In this document: positions 1-7,036 of the stretch, in pieces
How the letters are laid out: every line of letters begins with the position of its first letter
Position numbering within the stretch: position 1 is the stretch's first letter
Origin: an uncultured Coriobacteriaceae bacterium
GTDB taxonomy: Bacteria > Actinomycetota > Coriobacteriia > Coriobacteriales > QAMH01
Reading direction: 5' to 3'
Length of the DNA stretch: 11,123 nucleotides
Assembly: GCA_900544245.1 (NCBI GenBank)
Contig: UQUH01000052.1
Span: 1 to 11,123 of the forward strand
Made by a program: the position numbers and the translations under genes
The notes under the pieces: model-generated
The model's input: only the letters and a program-made list of their open reading frames with translations
Told to the model about the DNA's origin: nothing
Databases searched by the model: none

Positions 1-10
1 GTGGCGTTAG

Positions 11-1000
11 CCCGCCCTCTACCCCGGCTACACCACCGACGTGGCCGCGCGGCTGGCCGCGCACCAGTCGGGTTCGGGAGCCAAGTACACGAAGTCCCAC
101 GCACCGGTGCGCCTGGCGGCCCGGGCACGCTTCTACTCCAAGGAACGTGCCATGAGCGCAGAGGCCCTCTTCAAGCGGCTTGATCGCGGGCAGAAGGACG
201 CGTTGCTGGCGAAGGCCGCGGATACGCCACTGGAAGACGTGCTGCGCGCCGAGTTGCCGGGCTTTGACGAGGACACCGCAGGCGAGTTCGTGTGCCGCAG
301 CTTGGCGGAGAACGTGGACCTCGGGTATAAGGACTTCAATTCGAAGCTGCTCCCCACCGTGGATCCCCGCACGATGGCCGGCGTGCGCACCCCGGCACTG
401 CGCAAGATCGCCAAGGAGCTCGCGCGGCGCGAGGATGCCGACGCATTCCTGCGGGCGCTCCCCCATCGTCTCTTCGACGAGAACCAGGTACATGCCTTTT
501 GCATCGGGCTCGAGCGCGACTACGACACAGCATTGGAGCTCTACGAGCGCTTCCTGCCCCATGTGGACAACTGGGCGACCTGCGACCAGCTTCCCGTCAA
601 GGTGCTCGCCAAGCGTCCGGACGAGACACTGGAGCGCGTGGAGCGCTGGCTCGCCTCAAAGCACTGCTATACGATTCGCTTTGGCATCGGCGTGTTGATG
701 CGGCTGTACCTCGACGAGCTGTTCGATGAGCGCTTCCTCGCCATGGTCGCGCAAACGCGCATGCCCGACACCGAGGAATGCCCGGCAAGCGACGACGACA
801 TCTACTACGTGGACATGATGCGCGCCTGGTACTTTGCCGAGGCGCTGGCCAGGCAGGAGAAGGCGGCGCTCTCCTATCTCGAACGGCAAGGCGACGAGGC
901 GCTGCTCGACGAATGGACGCGGCGCAAGGGCATCCAGAAGGCCATCGAGAGCCGTCGTATCACTGACGAGATGAAGGCGCATCTGCGCACGCTGCGCTAG
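11..1000 (+). CDS. AlkD-type DNA alkylation repair protein with N-terminal GIY-YIG (UPF0213-like) remnant, 5' partial
   Basis: The main domain (about 240-1000) is an AlkD/HEAT-like DNA glycosylase that excises alkylated bases. Visible family blocks are DFNSKLLPTVD, GVRTPALRKIAKEL, LPHVDNWATCD, YYVDMMRAWY and the tail KGIQKAIESRR. The Trp-x3-Asp pair (Trp codon 572-574, Asp four residues on), the Arg of CYTIRF and the Trp of RAWYF match the known AlkD base-capture and catalytic positions. Counting from the ATG at 152 gives 282 residues, a normal length. However, the frame is open back to a TAG at 8-10, and that extra stretch reads YPGYTTDVAARLAAH, AKYTKSHAPVRL and SKERAMSAEALFKRL. This is the central and C-terminal part of a GIY-YIG domain, including the conserved Arg and the Glu of MSAEA. 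ATG 152 would cut that domain's last helix, so the protein is probably a GIY-YIG/AlkD fusion whose start lies off the window. The TAG is either a real break or an edge error. GTG 41 is the first in-frame start codon. AlkD identity is firm; fusion is likely. Confidence 0.86.
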   Translation, partial: PALYPGYTTDVAARLAAHQSGSGAKYTKSHAPVRLAARARFYSKERAMSAEALFKRLDRGQKDALLAKAADTPLEDVLRAELPGFDEDTAGEFVCRSLAENVDLGYKDFNSKLLPTVDPRTMAGVRTPALRKIAKELARREDADAFLRALPHRLFDENQVHAFCIGLERDYDTALELYERFLPHVDNWATCDQLPVKVLAKRPDETLERVERWLASKHCYTIRFGIGVLMRLYLDELFDERFLAMVAQTRMPDTEECPASDDDIYYVDMMRAWYFAEALARQEKAALSYLERQGDEALLDEWTRRKGIQKAIESRRITDEMKAHLRTLR

Positions 1001-1557
1001 GCTACGGGCCCCTGTGTAAGCTCGGCTTTAGCGAGCTCCGTGTACTTGCTGACGAAAACGGTCTTCGCAGCCGTGTAGCCATCACGATCGTGCTCGAACT
1101 CCTTCCAGAGCGAGAGCTTGAGGCTCTCGTACTCTCTGGCGACATCGGGATGGGCGTTGAGGTAGTCACGGAAGCAGAGTTCGTCGTTATCGCCGGCGAC
1201 ACGCAGGTGGACGTGGAAGACACGCTCGGCGAAGCCTTCCGGCGTATAGCCCTTGTTGAGGTCTCGATCGGCCATGACCAGGTAGCCATGGGCCGCAAGC
1301 CGCACCTTCGCCAAATCGATGGCAGCATCATCGGGCAGCTCGACAAGTATGTCGACGATGGGCTTGGCCCAGATGCCGTCGATTGCCGTGCTACCTATGT
1401 GATGGATTGCGTGGGGCAGGTCTGCAGACAGAATCCCGTCGAGCACGGAGGCCTCCTCGCGATACTAGTCGACCCAGCAATCTTGGTGCTCCACGAGCTC
1501 GATGGGAAAGAGCTCCCAGAGTTCCTCGAGGGACATGTCAGTCAGGGACTTGGACAC
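997..1557 (-). pseudogene. GrpB-family protein (nucleotidyltransferase-fold), interrupted by an amber stop
   Basis: Read from GTG at 1557 this is a 186-residue GrpB-family protein, the usual length. The N-terminus carries the family block MSLEELWELFPIELVEH. The core motif is HHIGSTAIDGIWAKPIVDI, the nucleotidyltransferase-like signature, followed by ERVFHVHL and CFRDYLNAHPDVAREY. Codon 31 (1465-1467) is TAG where the family has an aromatic residue (W-x-x-W/Y-E/R-E-E), so a single TGG to TAG change explains the break. The start is supported by AAGGAG (minus strand of 1566-1571), 8 bases before GTG. Translation could restart only at GTG 1446, leaving 149 residues and losing the first helix. The family's biochemical role is poorly defined; it was named after a neighbour of grpE, not a chaperone. 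The gene ends convergently with the repair gene, sharing CTAG. A sequencing error, readthrough or true pseudogene are all possible. Confidence 0.8.
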
Positions 1558-1565
1558 AAGTGACT

Positions 1566-1602
1566 CTCCTTAAGGCGCGGTCTTTGGCATCATTGTAAAT
1601 GC
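1566..1602 (-). promoter_or_regulatory. Promoter/leader repeat copy A, upstream of grpB-family gene
   Basis: On the minus strand this 37-bp block holds a TACAAT -10 element (1592-1597), a short leader and the AAGGAG ribosome binding site (1566-1571). It matches 32 of 37 positions of the block at 2129-2165 upstream of the next minus-strand gene. In both, the Shine-Dalgarno to start spacing is exactly 8 bases. No convincing -35 is seen; TTGTCC lies 19 bases upstream. Confidence 0.6.
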
Positions 1603-1673
1603 TCTCGGTTGGATTAGGACAAGCGCGAAAGGATAAGCGAAACTGCCCTGCACAACAAACTCGTGGTTCTCAT

Positions 1674-2120
1674 CTACAAGCGCTTGCGCAGGTAGACCAT
1701 GTCGACAAGCCGAACACCGCCCTCGAATATGGGGTGGTCATAGTTCTCCGTGAAGAACCCCTCGACCACATGAGAGCGCTCAAAGCCGCATCGCTCGTAA
1801 AACGGTATGGTGAGCGGACTATCGCCTGTCCCCACTTGCATGATGTCATACTCGCCCGCATGGCGCTTGGCCACGAAATCGATGAGCATGCGGCCATAGC
1901 CCTGGTGCTGGCGGGAGGGATCGACCGCGATGTTCTTGATCTCCAACACGCCGTCGCCCGCATCGTTCACGACGCACTCGCCCACCACGATGCCATCAAC
2001 TTCCAGGACATACATCGCGCCTTCGTCGAGATAACGATCGACCATGCTCTCCTGCTCGTCAGCAAGCAAGAGCAAGGGCAGGTGGTGCCGCTTGTCGCCA
2101 TGTTCCTCGCGAATGAGCAT
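1674..2120 (-). CDS. GNAT-family N-acetyltransferase
   Basis: A 148-residue single-domain GNAT enzyme, expected to transfer acetyl from acetyl-CoA to a small amine or protein amine in the cytoplasm. The acetyl-CoA pyrophosphate loop is QHQGYGRML (residues 71-79, pattern Q-x-x-G-x-G), preceded by the beta-4 strand LEIKNIAVDP. Motif B follows as PFYERCGFERSH (106-117). The C-terminal part, ENYDHPIFEGG followed by LVDMVYL, resembles a Firmicutes/Actinobacteria subgroup (YvbK-like). The ATG at 2120 is supported by AAGGAG 8 bases upstream. It is on the same strand as the grpB-family gene, about 116 bases upstream of it, and both have near-identical leader blocks, so each probably has its own promoter. 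Substrate unknown. Confidence 0.88.
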   Translation of the reverse strand: MLIREEHGDKRHHLPLLLLADEQESMVDRYLDEGAMYVLEVDGIVVGECVVNDAGDGVLEIKNIAVDPSRQHQGYGRMLIDFVAKRHAGEYDIMQVGTGDSPLTIPFYERCGFERSHVVEGFFTENYDHPIFEGGVRLVDMVYLRKRL

Positions 2121-2128
2121 GGGCAGTT

Positions 2129-2165
2129 CTCCTTAAGACGGGGACTTTGACATCATTGTAGATGC
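2129..2165 (-). promoter_or_regulatory. Promoter/leader repeat copy B, upstream of GNAT gene
   Basis: Second copy of the 37-bp block: minus-strand TACAAT at 2155-2160, leader, and AAGGAG at 2129-2134. It differs from copy A at five positions. Just upstream (2161-2179) is a short inverted repeat, GATGCC...GGCATC, and then a perfect 10-bp palindrome CATCCGGATG (2181-2190). Either could be an operator, but both are short. Confidence 0.55.
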
Positions 2166-2330
2166 CAGGGAGGGGCATCGCATCCGGATGAGCCTTACAA
2201 CCCCAACGGCGAGATTATGGGTACGCTCGATGGTGAAGAGAGCCTGTTGACCTAGACGAACATTATCTTCTGTCCCGCTGGCACGGTGGCCTCTCGCGTC
2301 CTCAACCCCTCCCCTTCCTCCTCTACGCGC

Positions 2331-2336
2331 TACAAT
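2331..2336 (+). promoter_or_regulatory. Putative -10 element for the antiporter-led cluster
   Basis: TACAAT followed by G, about 30 bases before the antiporter start, resembles the -10 elements of the two minus-strand genes nearby. The expected -35 position falls in a pyrimidine-rich tract (2301-2325) with no TTGACA-like hexamer, so support is limited. Confidence 0.4.
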
Positions 2337-2365
2337 GCTCTGAAAACCTACGAAGGAGGACATGG

Positions 2366-4156
2366 ATGGAGGCGCTCTCGCTCGTGCTGTTCTTGCTGGC
2401 GGCCGTGGTGGTCTCCAGCATCATCGGGCGCTTCCTGCCCGCGCTGTCGCTTCCCCTCGTGCAGATCGCGCTCGGCGCCGTCATCGCCGCCTTCGTCACG
2501 GGCTCCTTCGACACCGGGCTGGACGCTGAGCTGCTGCTCATCCTGTTCATCGCCCCACTGCACTTCAACGAGTCGCGCCATGCCGATTCCGGTGCCCTCT
2601 GGAAGAGCCGTTGGGGCATCTTCTCGCTTGCCGTGGGACTCGTGCTCGTCACCGTCGCCGCCGTGGGCTTCGCGCTGCACGCGCTGCTCCCCGCCATCCC
2701 GCTTGCCGCCGCCATCGCCTTTGGCGCCGCCATGGGCTCGACCGACGCGGTTGCCGTCACGGAGCTCTCAAAGGACTTCCGCTTCGGCAAGCGCCACGAG
2801 ACGCTTTTGACCGGTGAGGCGTTCTTCAACGACGTGACCGGCACGGTGGTGTTCAAGACCGCCATCGGGTTCGCCCTCACGGGGGCGCTTTCCCTGGCGC
2901 ACGCCGGCGAGGAGTTCGCCCTGGAGCTCTTCGGCGGACTTGTTGGGGGCGTCATCCTGGGCTTTGCTGCATGGCTGTTGCTGGAGTTCATCCGCCGTCG
3001 CGGCATCGACAGCCCCAACCTGCACGTGACCCTCGAGCTGCTTTTGCCCTTCGTGATCTACCTCATCTGCCACCAGATTCACATCGGCGCCGTCATCGCC
3101 GTGGTCATGGCGGGCATGGTCATGTCGCTTCTCCCCCATCGTCACACGCCCCAGACCGCGCGCCAGCGTATGCAGGCCAAGGGCGTCTGGGACACGCTCG
3201 GCTTCATCCTCAACGGCGTCATCTTCGTCTTGCTGGGCATGCAGCTGCCCCGCTTCATCGCACCAGCTGCCGACGGCGGCTTTGGCGATCCGTGGCTCAT
3301 GTTCGGCGTCGTCATCGTCCTCACGCTGATTCTGGAAATCGTGCGCTTCTGCTGGATCGCGGGGATGGACGTCGTGCACTGCCTCGTCCGCAAGCAGCCC
3401 GTGCGCACCCTGCTCGATGGCGAGCACTTTCGCAGCGCCCTGGCCACGGCCTTCGCGGGTCCCAAGGGCGGCATCACGCTCTCGCTCATCCTGACGGTTC
3501 CCGCCACGCTGCCGGCATCCGGGGCGCTCCCGGTTCACACCATGCTCGCGTCCATTGCCTCCGGCGTCATCCTGTGCACGCTCTTGCTGGCGAACTTCGC
3601 CGTGCCGGCACTGGTGCCGCACAAGGCCGATTCGCGCCGCACGAAAAGGCAGGTGGATGCCGAGGCACGCCTGCTCATGAGGGTCATCGAGTCCGTGAGG
3701 GCCGACGCCCACCGGACGGGGTCAGTCACCGGGGAGGCATCAGCGCAGATGGCGGCCGCAAACGACGACGTGGACGAGCCTGCCACGGTCATCGTGATGA
3801 AGCGCTACGCCGACCAACTCGCAGACATCGTCAAGCGCGCCTCCGCCGACGTGGCCGCGCAGGCTCGGCAGGTGATTGCGCAATGCGACGAGCAATACGA
3901 GCGCATCGAGGAGCTCGACTCCGAGCTCAGGGAATCCGGTTTCTACGACGGTGACGAGGAGACCGGGGACCCGTCGATCCTCACCGCGCATTTCCGAGCC
4001 CTGCGCGACATCTACGATGCGGTGGAGGACGTCCAGGCCCAGGCCCTGGCCCGCGAGCTCGAGTACGTGAAGGAGATGGCCCATGACGGGCAGATCGATC
4101 CCAAGCACGCCAAGGAGCTCCGCAACGACGTGTACATCCAGCAACTCACGCTCTGA
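2366..4156 (+). CDS. CPA1-family Na+(K+)/H+ antiporter (NhaP-like)
   Basis: A 596-residue membrane protein that should exchange external protons for cytoplasmic Na+ or K+. Residues 1-415 hold about a dozen hydrophobic segments. The CPA1 core is visible as GSTDAVAV (124-131), GEAFFNDVTGTVVF (150-163, with the Asn155-Asp156 ion-binding pair) and AGPKGGITLSL (364-374). Family members more often read TDP and SLFND, so this is a slightly diverged branch. Residues about 420-596 form a charged soluble tail, likely helical, common in regulated CPA1 members. ATG 2366 is preceded by AAGGAGG (2353-2359). An ATG four bases earlier is in the wrong frame. It leads a plus-strand cluster with brnQ, a GNAT gene and an EamA exporter. 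Ion specificity cannot be told from sequence. Confidence 0.92.
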   Translation: MEALSLVLFLLAAVVVSSIIGRFLPALSLPLVQIALGAVIAAFVTGSFDTGLDAELLLILFIAPLHFNESRHADSGALWKSRWGIFSLAVGLVLVTVAAVGFALHALLPAIPLAAAIAFGAAMGSTDAVAVTELSKDFRFGKRHETLLTGEAFFNDVTGTVVFKTAIGFALTGALSLAHAGEEFALELFGGLVGGVILGFAAWLLLEFIRRRGIDSPNLHVTLELLLPFVIYLICHQIHIGAVIAVVMAGMVMSLLPHRHTPQTARQRMQAKGVWDTLGFILNGVIFVLLGMQLPRFIAPAADGGFGDPWLMFGVVIVLTLILEIVRFCWIAGMDVVHCLVRKQPVRTLLDGEHFRSALATAFAGPKGGITLSLILTVPATLPASGALPVHTMLASIASGVILCTLLLANFAVPALVPHKADSRRTKRQVDAEARLLMRVIESVRADAHRTGSVTGEASAQMAAANDDVDEPATVIVMKRYADQLADIVKRASADVAAQARQVIAQCDEQYERIEELDSELRESGFYDGDEETGDPSILTAHFRALRDIYDAVEDVQAQALARELEYVKEMAHDGQIDPKHAKELRNDVYIQQLTL

Positions 4157-4188
4157 GACGACGGGGCCAGGGCAGACAGGAGACGAAT

Positions 4189-5517
4189 ACGAACGACGCA
4201 CAGAGACATAGGGGCGCATCCCTCGGGAAGGACTCGATAATCGTCGGGTTCGCCCTGTTCGCGATGTTCTTCGGGGCCGGCAACCTCATATTCCCGCCGA
4301 CGCTTGGCCAGCTCAGCGGCAGCCTGTGGCCCTGGGGATTCGTCGGCTTCCTGCTCGCTGACGCCGTGCTCTCGTGCCTGGGCGTGTTCGTGATCAACGC
4401 CGTGGGCGGTCCGCGCCGCGCCTTCGAGGATGCGCTTGGCAAGACGGGCGGCACCATCCTCGGCACGGCGGCGATCCTGTGCCTGTGCGTGCTGTTCGCC
4501 ATGCCCCGCACGGCGGCGACGACCTTCGAACTCTCGGTCGCCCCCTACCTCGGTGATGCGGCGCCGGGATATCTCGCGCCCTTCTCCATCGCGTTCTTCG
4601 TCATCGTCTACCTGCTCGCCTGCCGCAAGTCGCGCGTCGTCGACATCATCGGCAAGTTCTTCACGCCGACGCTGCTGATTGGCGTCGTGGTGCTGATCGT
4701 CGCGGGAATCGCCCAGCCCATCGGCCCAATCGAACCCCCACTCACGAGCACCGTGTTCCAGGAGGGTGTGCGCGCGGGCTACCAGACCATGGACGTGCTG
4801 GGTGCAGCGGCCTTCTCGATCATCATCCTCGACTCCGCCCTCGTGAAGGGCCGTCCCGAAGGCCGCGAGCGCATGACGCTTCTGGCGCGCGCGAGCATCG
4901 GCGCCGCGGTCATGCTCGGAATCATCTACGGTGGCCTGGCCTACCTGGGCGCGACATCGACGTCGTTGGGAACGGACCTCACCCAAGCCGGCTTGCTCGT
5001 GGCGATCGTGCAGTCGCTGCTGGGCGAACCCGGCATCGTCCTGCTGAGCGCCATCGTGCTCCTCGCCTGCGTGACGACGGCCGTTGCTCTGGTGAGCTCG
5101 GCTGCCGACTACTTCTACGCACTGTTCGGGAAGAGGGTCTCATACAACGTGCTGCTCCTAGCCGATTGCGTAATCGGCGTGCTCATCTGCGACCTGGGCC
5201 TCGACGCCATCATCCAGCTGGCCGACCCGGTCCTGGGCATCGTGTATCCGCCGTTCATCACCGTGGTGGTGCTCCTGGTCTTTCACAAGCGCATCAAGGC
5301 CAAGGGACTCTACCGGGGAGCGGCTATCGGCGCCTTCGCGGCGGCTGTGGTTCTGGAGCTGCACGCCATGGGCATCATCACGTTCATGCCGCTCGATTGG
5401 CTGCCGTTGCATTCGATGGGGCTGGGATGGCTGGTCTTCGCCGTGCTGGGAGGCATCGTCGGCTGGATTATTGGACGTACGCGCAAGGGAATGCTGAGCA
5501 AAAAATATGACATATGA
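4189..5517 (+). CDS. brnQ: BrnQ-type branched-chain amino acid:cation symporter, probable ACG start
   Basis: A LIVCS-family transporter for Leu/Ile/Val uptake with Na+ or H+, with about 12 membrane segments. The hallmark FALFAMFFGAGNLIFPP opens the first segment, and KFFTPTLL and the C-terminal TM helices are typical. The first ATG in frame (4264) would begin in the middle of TM1 (at MFFGAGN). The preceding codons, LGKDSIIVGFALFA, clearly belong to the protein. Between the antiporter stop and 4264 there is no in-frame ATG, GTG or TTG. AGGAG at 4178-4182 stands 6 bases before an ACG at 4189, followed by Asn-Asp-Ala-Gln. With this start the length is 442 residues, normal for BrnQ. The start is therefore probably ACG, or a mutated ATG. 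The gene lies about 32 bases after the antiporter and overlaps or abuts the following GNAT gene, so it is likely cotranscribed. Function is secure; the start is inferred. Confidence 0.9.
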   Translation, partial: TNDAQRHRGASLGKDSIIVGFALFAMFFGAGNLIFPPTLGQLSGSLWPWGFVGFLLADAVLSCLGVFVINAVGGPRRAFEDALGKTGGTILGTAAILCLCVLFAMPRTAATTFELSVAPYLGDAAPGYLAPFSIAFFVIVYLLACRKSRVVDIIGKFFTPTLLIGVVVLIVAGIAQPIGPIEPPLTSTVFQEGVRAGYQTMDVLGAAAFSIIILDSALVKGRPEGRERMTLLARASIGAAVMLGIIYGGLAYLGATSTSLGTDLTQAGLLVAIVQSLLGEPGIVLLSAIVLLACVTTAVALVSSAADYFYALFGKRVSYNVLLLADCVIGVLICDLGLDAIIQLADPVLGIVYPPFITVVVLLVFHKRIKAKGLYRGAAIGAFAAAVVLELHAMGIITFMPLDWLPLHSMGLGWLVFAVLGGIVGWIIGRTRKGMLSKKYDI

Positions 5518-5530
5518 CGAGGAGCAGATG

Positions 5531-6010
5531 ATGGAGATCAGGAGCTACCGACAGGATGATATTGCCGAGATGGTGGGCATCTGGAACGAGGTCGTGAGAG
5601 ACGGCATCGCATTTCCCCAGGAAGAGGAGCTGGACCTCAAGAGCGGTGGCGCGTTCTTCGCGTCGCAGACGTACTGCGGCGTCGTCGAGGAAAACGGGCG
5701 TGTCATCGGGCTCTACATCCTGCATCCCAACAACGTCGGGCGCTGCGGGCATATCGCCAACGCCAGCTATGCGGTCGGCTCGGCCGCGCGCGGCAAGGGC
5801 GTGGGCCGCATGCTCGTCGAGGACTCGCTTGCCCAGGGTAAGGCGCACGGCTTTCGCGTGCTGCAGTTCAACGCCGTCGTCGCGACCAACGCCGGCGCAC
5901 GCCACCTCTACGAGAAGCTCGGCTTCGTGCAGCTCGGCACCATACCCGGTGGCTTTCGCATGCCCGATGGCACGTATGCCGATATCTGCCCGTACTACCA
6001 CGAGCTGTAG
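5531..6010 (+). CDS. GNAT-family N-acetyltransferase, Mpr1/azetidine-carboxylate-acetyltransferase-like
   Basis: A 159-residue acetyltransferase. The acetyl-CoA loop is ARGKGVGRML (Arg87-x-x-Gly90-x-Gly92), and motif B is NAGARHLYEKLGF (120-132). The central GHIANASYAVG, QFNAVVATN and GTIPGGFR blocks resemble the GNAT branch that includes yeast Mpr1, which acetylates L-azetidine-2-carboxylate and related proline analogues. I infer a small-molecule amine or amino-acid substrate. Starts at 5507 (overlapping the brnQ stop), 5528 and 5531 are in frame. GAGGAG at 5519-5524 is best spaced (6 bases) for 5531, whose protein begins MEIRSYRQDD as GNATs usually do. Lying between an amino acid importer and an exporter of the EamA type, it may act on an amino acid or analogue, but that is a guess from context. 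Confidence 0.9.
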   Translation: MEIRSYRQDDIAEMVGIWNEVVRDGIAFPQEEELDLKSGGAFFASQTYCGVVEENGRVIGLYILHPNNVGRCGHIANASYAVGSAARGKGVGRMLVEDSLAQGKAHGFRVLQFNAVVATNAGARHLYEKLGFVQLGTIPGGFRMPDGTYADICPYYHEL

Positions 6011-6042
6011 GGTTGACGAGGCGGTGGGCCGGGACATGAGCT

Positions 6043-6933
6043 ATGGGTTGGGTTAGCGCGGCGCTGCTCGCGGCGCTCTTCGCGGGCATAACGTCGATTC
6101 TCGCCAAATGCGGCGTGCGAGAGACCGATTCCGACATCGCCACGGGCATTCGAACCGCGGTCGTGCTCGTCTTTGCCTGGATCGTGGTCTTTCTCACCGG
6201 AGCGCAAGGCGGGATATGCCGCATCGCTCCCCTCTCGTGGACGTTTCTCATCGCCTCAGGGCTCGCGACCGGCGCATCGTGGATCTGCTACTTCAAGGCG
6301 CTTTCGCTCGGTGACGTCAACAAGGTCGTACCTGTGGACAAGTCGAGCACGATCCTGGCCGCGATCTTCGCGATCGTCCTGTTCGGCGAGACGAGCAACC
6401 TCGCGATCAAGCTCGCTTCCATCGTCGCGATCGGCGCGGGCACCTACCTCATGATCGAGAGGAAGGTGGGGCAGGACGGCGGTGACGCGCGGGATGGCAG
6501 CGCGGGCAGGCGTGGATGGCTGTGGTACGCCATCGGGGCCGCGGTGTTCGCGGCGCTCACCTCGATTCTCGCGAAGGTCGGCATCGAGGGCGTCGACTCG
6601 AACCTGGCGACCGCGATCCGCACCTGCGTGGTGCTGGCGATGGCGTGGGGCATCGTCGCTGCGCGCAGAAAGCTTCAGGCCGTGTGCGACGTGCGCCCCG
6701 TCGAGGCGCTGTTCCTAGTGGCGTCCGGCATCGCGACCGGCGCGTCGTGGCTGTTCTTCTACTACGCCATACAAACCGGCCAGGTGAGCATCGTCGTGCA
6801 GATCGACAAGCTCTCGATCGTCGTGTCGATCGCGTTTGCCTGGTTGTTCTTGCACGAGCGGCTGTCATGGCGGGCGGGCATTGGGCTCGCACTCATCGTC
6901 TGCGGCACGGCGCTGATGACGGCGTTTCCGTAG
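6043..6933 (+). CDS. EamA/DMT-superfamily transporter with two EamA repeats
   Basis: A 296-residue, roughly ten-helix inner membrane protein of the drug/metabolite transporter superfamily, usually exporters of amino acids or other metabolites. Two homologous halves are plain: residues 1-139 and 160-296. TSILAKCGV (17-25) aligns with TSILAKVGI (173-181). TGIRTAVVL aligns with TAIRTCVVL. ASGLATGASW (71-80) aligns with ASGIATGASW (227-236), and VPVDKSST with VQIDKLSI. A short charged linker rich in Gly/Asp/Arg (141-158) joins them. The start is the ATG at 6043; the ribosome binding site is weak (GGGACATGAG region), suggesting translation coupled to the GNAT gene 32 bases upstream. The substrate is not determinable. 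Confidence 0.9.
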   Translation: MGWVSAALLAALFAGITSILAKCGVRETDSDIATGIRTAVVLVFAWIVVFLTGAQGGICRIAPLSWTFLIASGLATGASWICYFKALSLGDVNKVVPVDKSSTILAAIFAIVLFGETSNLAIKLASIVAIGAGTYLMIERKVGQDGGDARDGSAGRRGWLWYAIGAAVFAALTSILAKVGIEGVDSNLATAIRTCVVLAMAWGIVAARRKLQAVCDVRPVEALFLVASGIATGASWLFFYYAIQTGQVSIVVQIDKLSIVVSIAFAWLFLHERLSWRAGIGLALIVCGTALMTAFP

Positions 6934-6945
6934 GGACGGGAGGAT

Positions 6946-6995
6946 GCGAACGCCCTGCGGTTCCTTCACGGCACGTAGCGCAGCCCGGCATTCGC
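6946..6995 (+). terminator. Possible terminator-like hairpin after the EamA gene
   Basis: GCGAACGCC (6946-6954) pairs with GGCATTCGC (6987-6995) with one mismatch. Inside it CTGCG (6955-6959) pairs with CGCAG (6979-6983). There is no T-tract after it, so it may be an RNA structure or weak terminator separating the transporter cluster from the DUF4180 gene rather than a standard intrinsic terminator. Confidence 0.35.
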
Positions 6996-7036
6996 GATGG
7001 TAAAGTACGCGGTAGATAATCAGAAGGAGCGGCATC

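Noticed and set aside
133..504. Minus-strand ORF opposite the DNA repair gene
   Set aside because: Ser/Arg/Ala-rich shadow of a high-GC gene; no ribosome binding site or domain.
1090..1563. Plus-strand ORF opposite the grpB-family gene
   Set aside because: Antisense of a recognisable coding frame; only open because of codon bias.
2768..3712. Long minus-strand ORF of 314 codons inside the antiporter gene
   Set aside because: His/Gln/Asp/Glu/Arg-rich composition typical of an antisense shadow; the plus frame has clear CPA1 motifs.
2971..3954. Plus-strand 327-codon ORF in another frame of the antiporter gene
   Set aside because: Arg/His/Ala/Pro-rich shadow; no domain.
4012..4986. Minus-strand 324-codon ORF across the antiporter/brnQ junction
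   Set aside because: Shadow frame crossing two real genes on the other strand.
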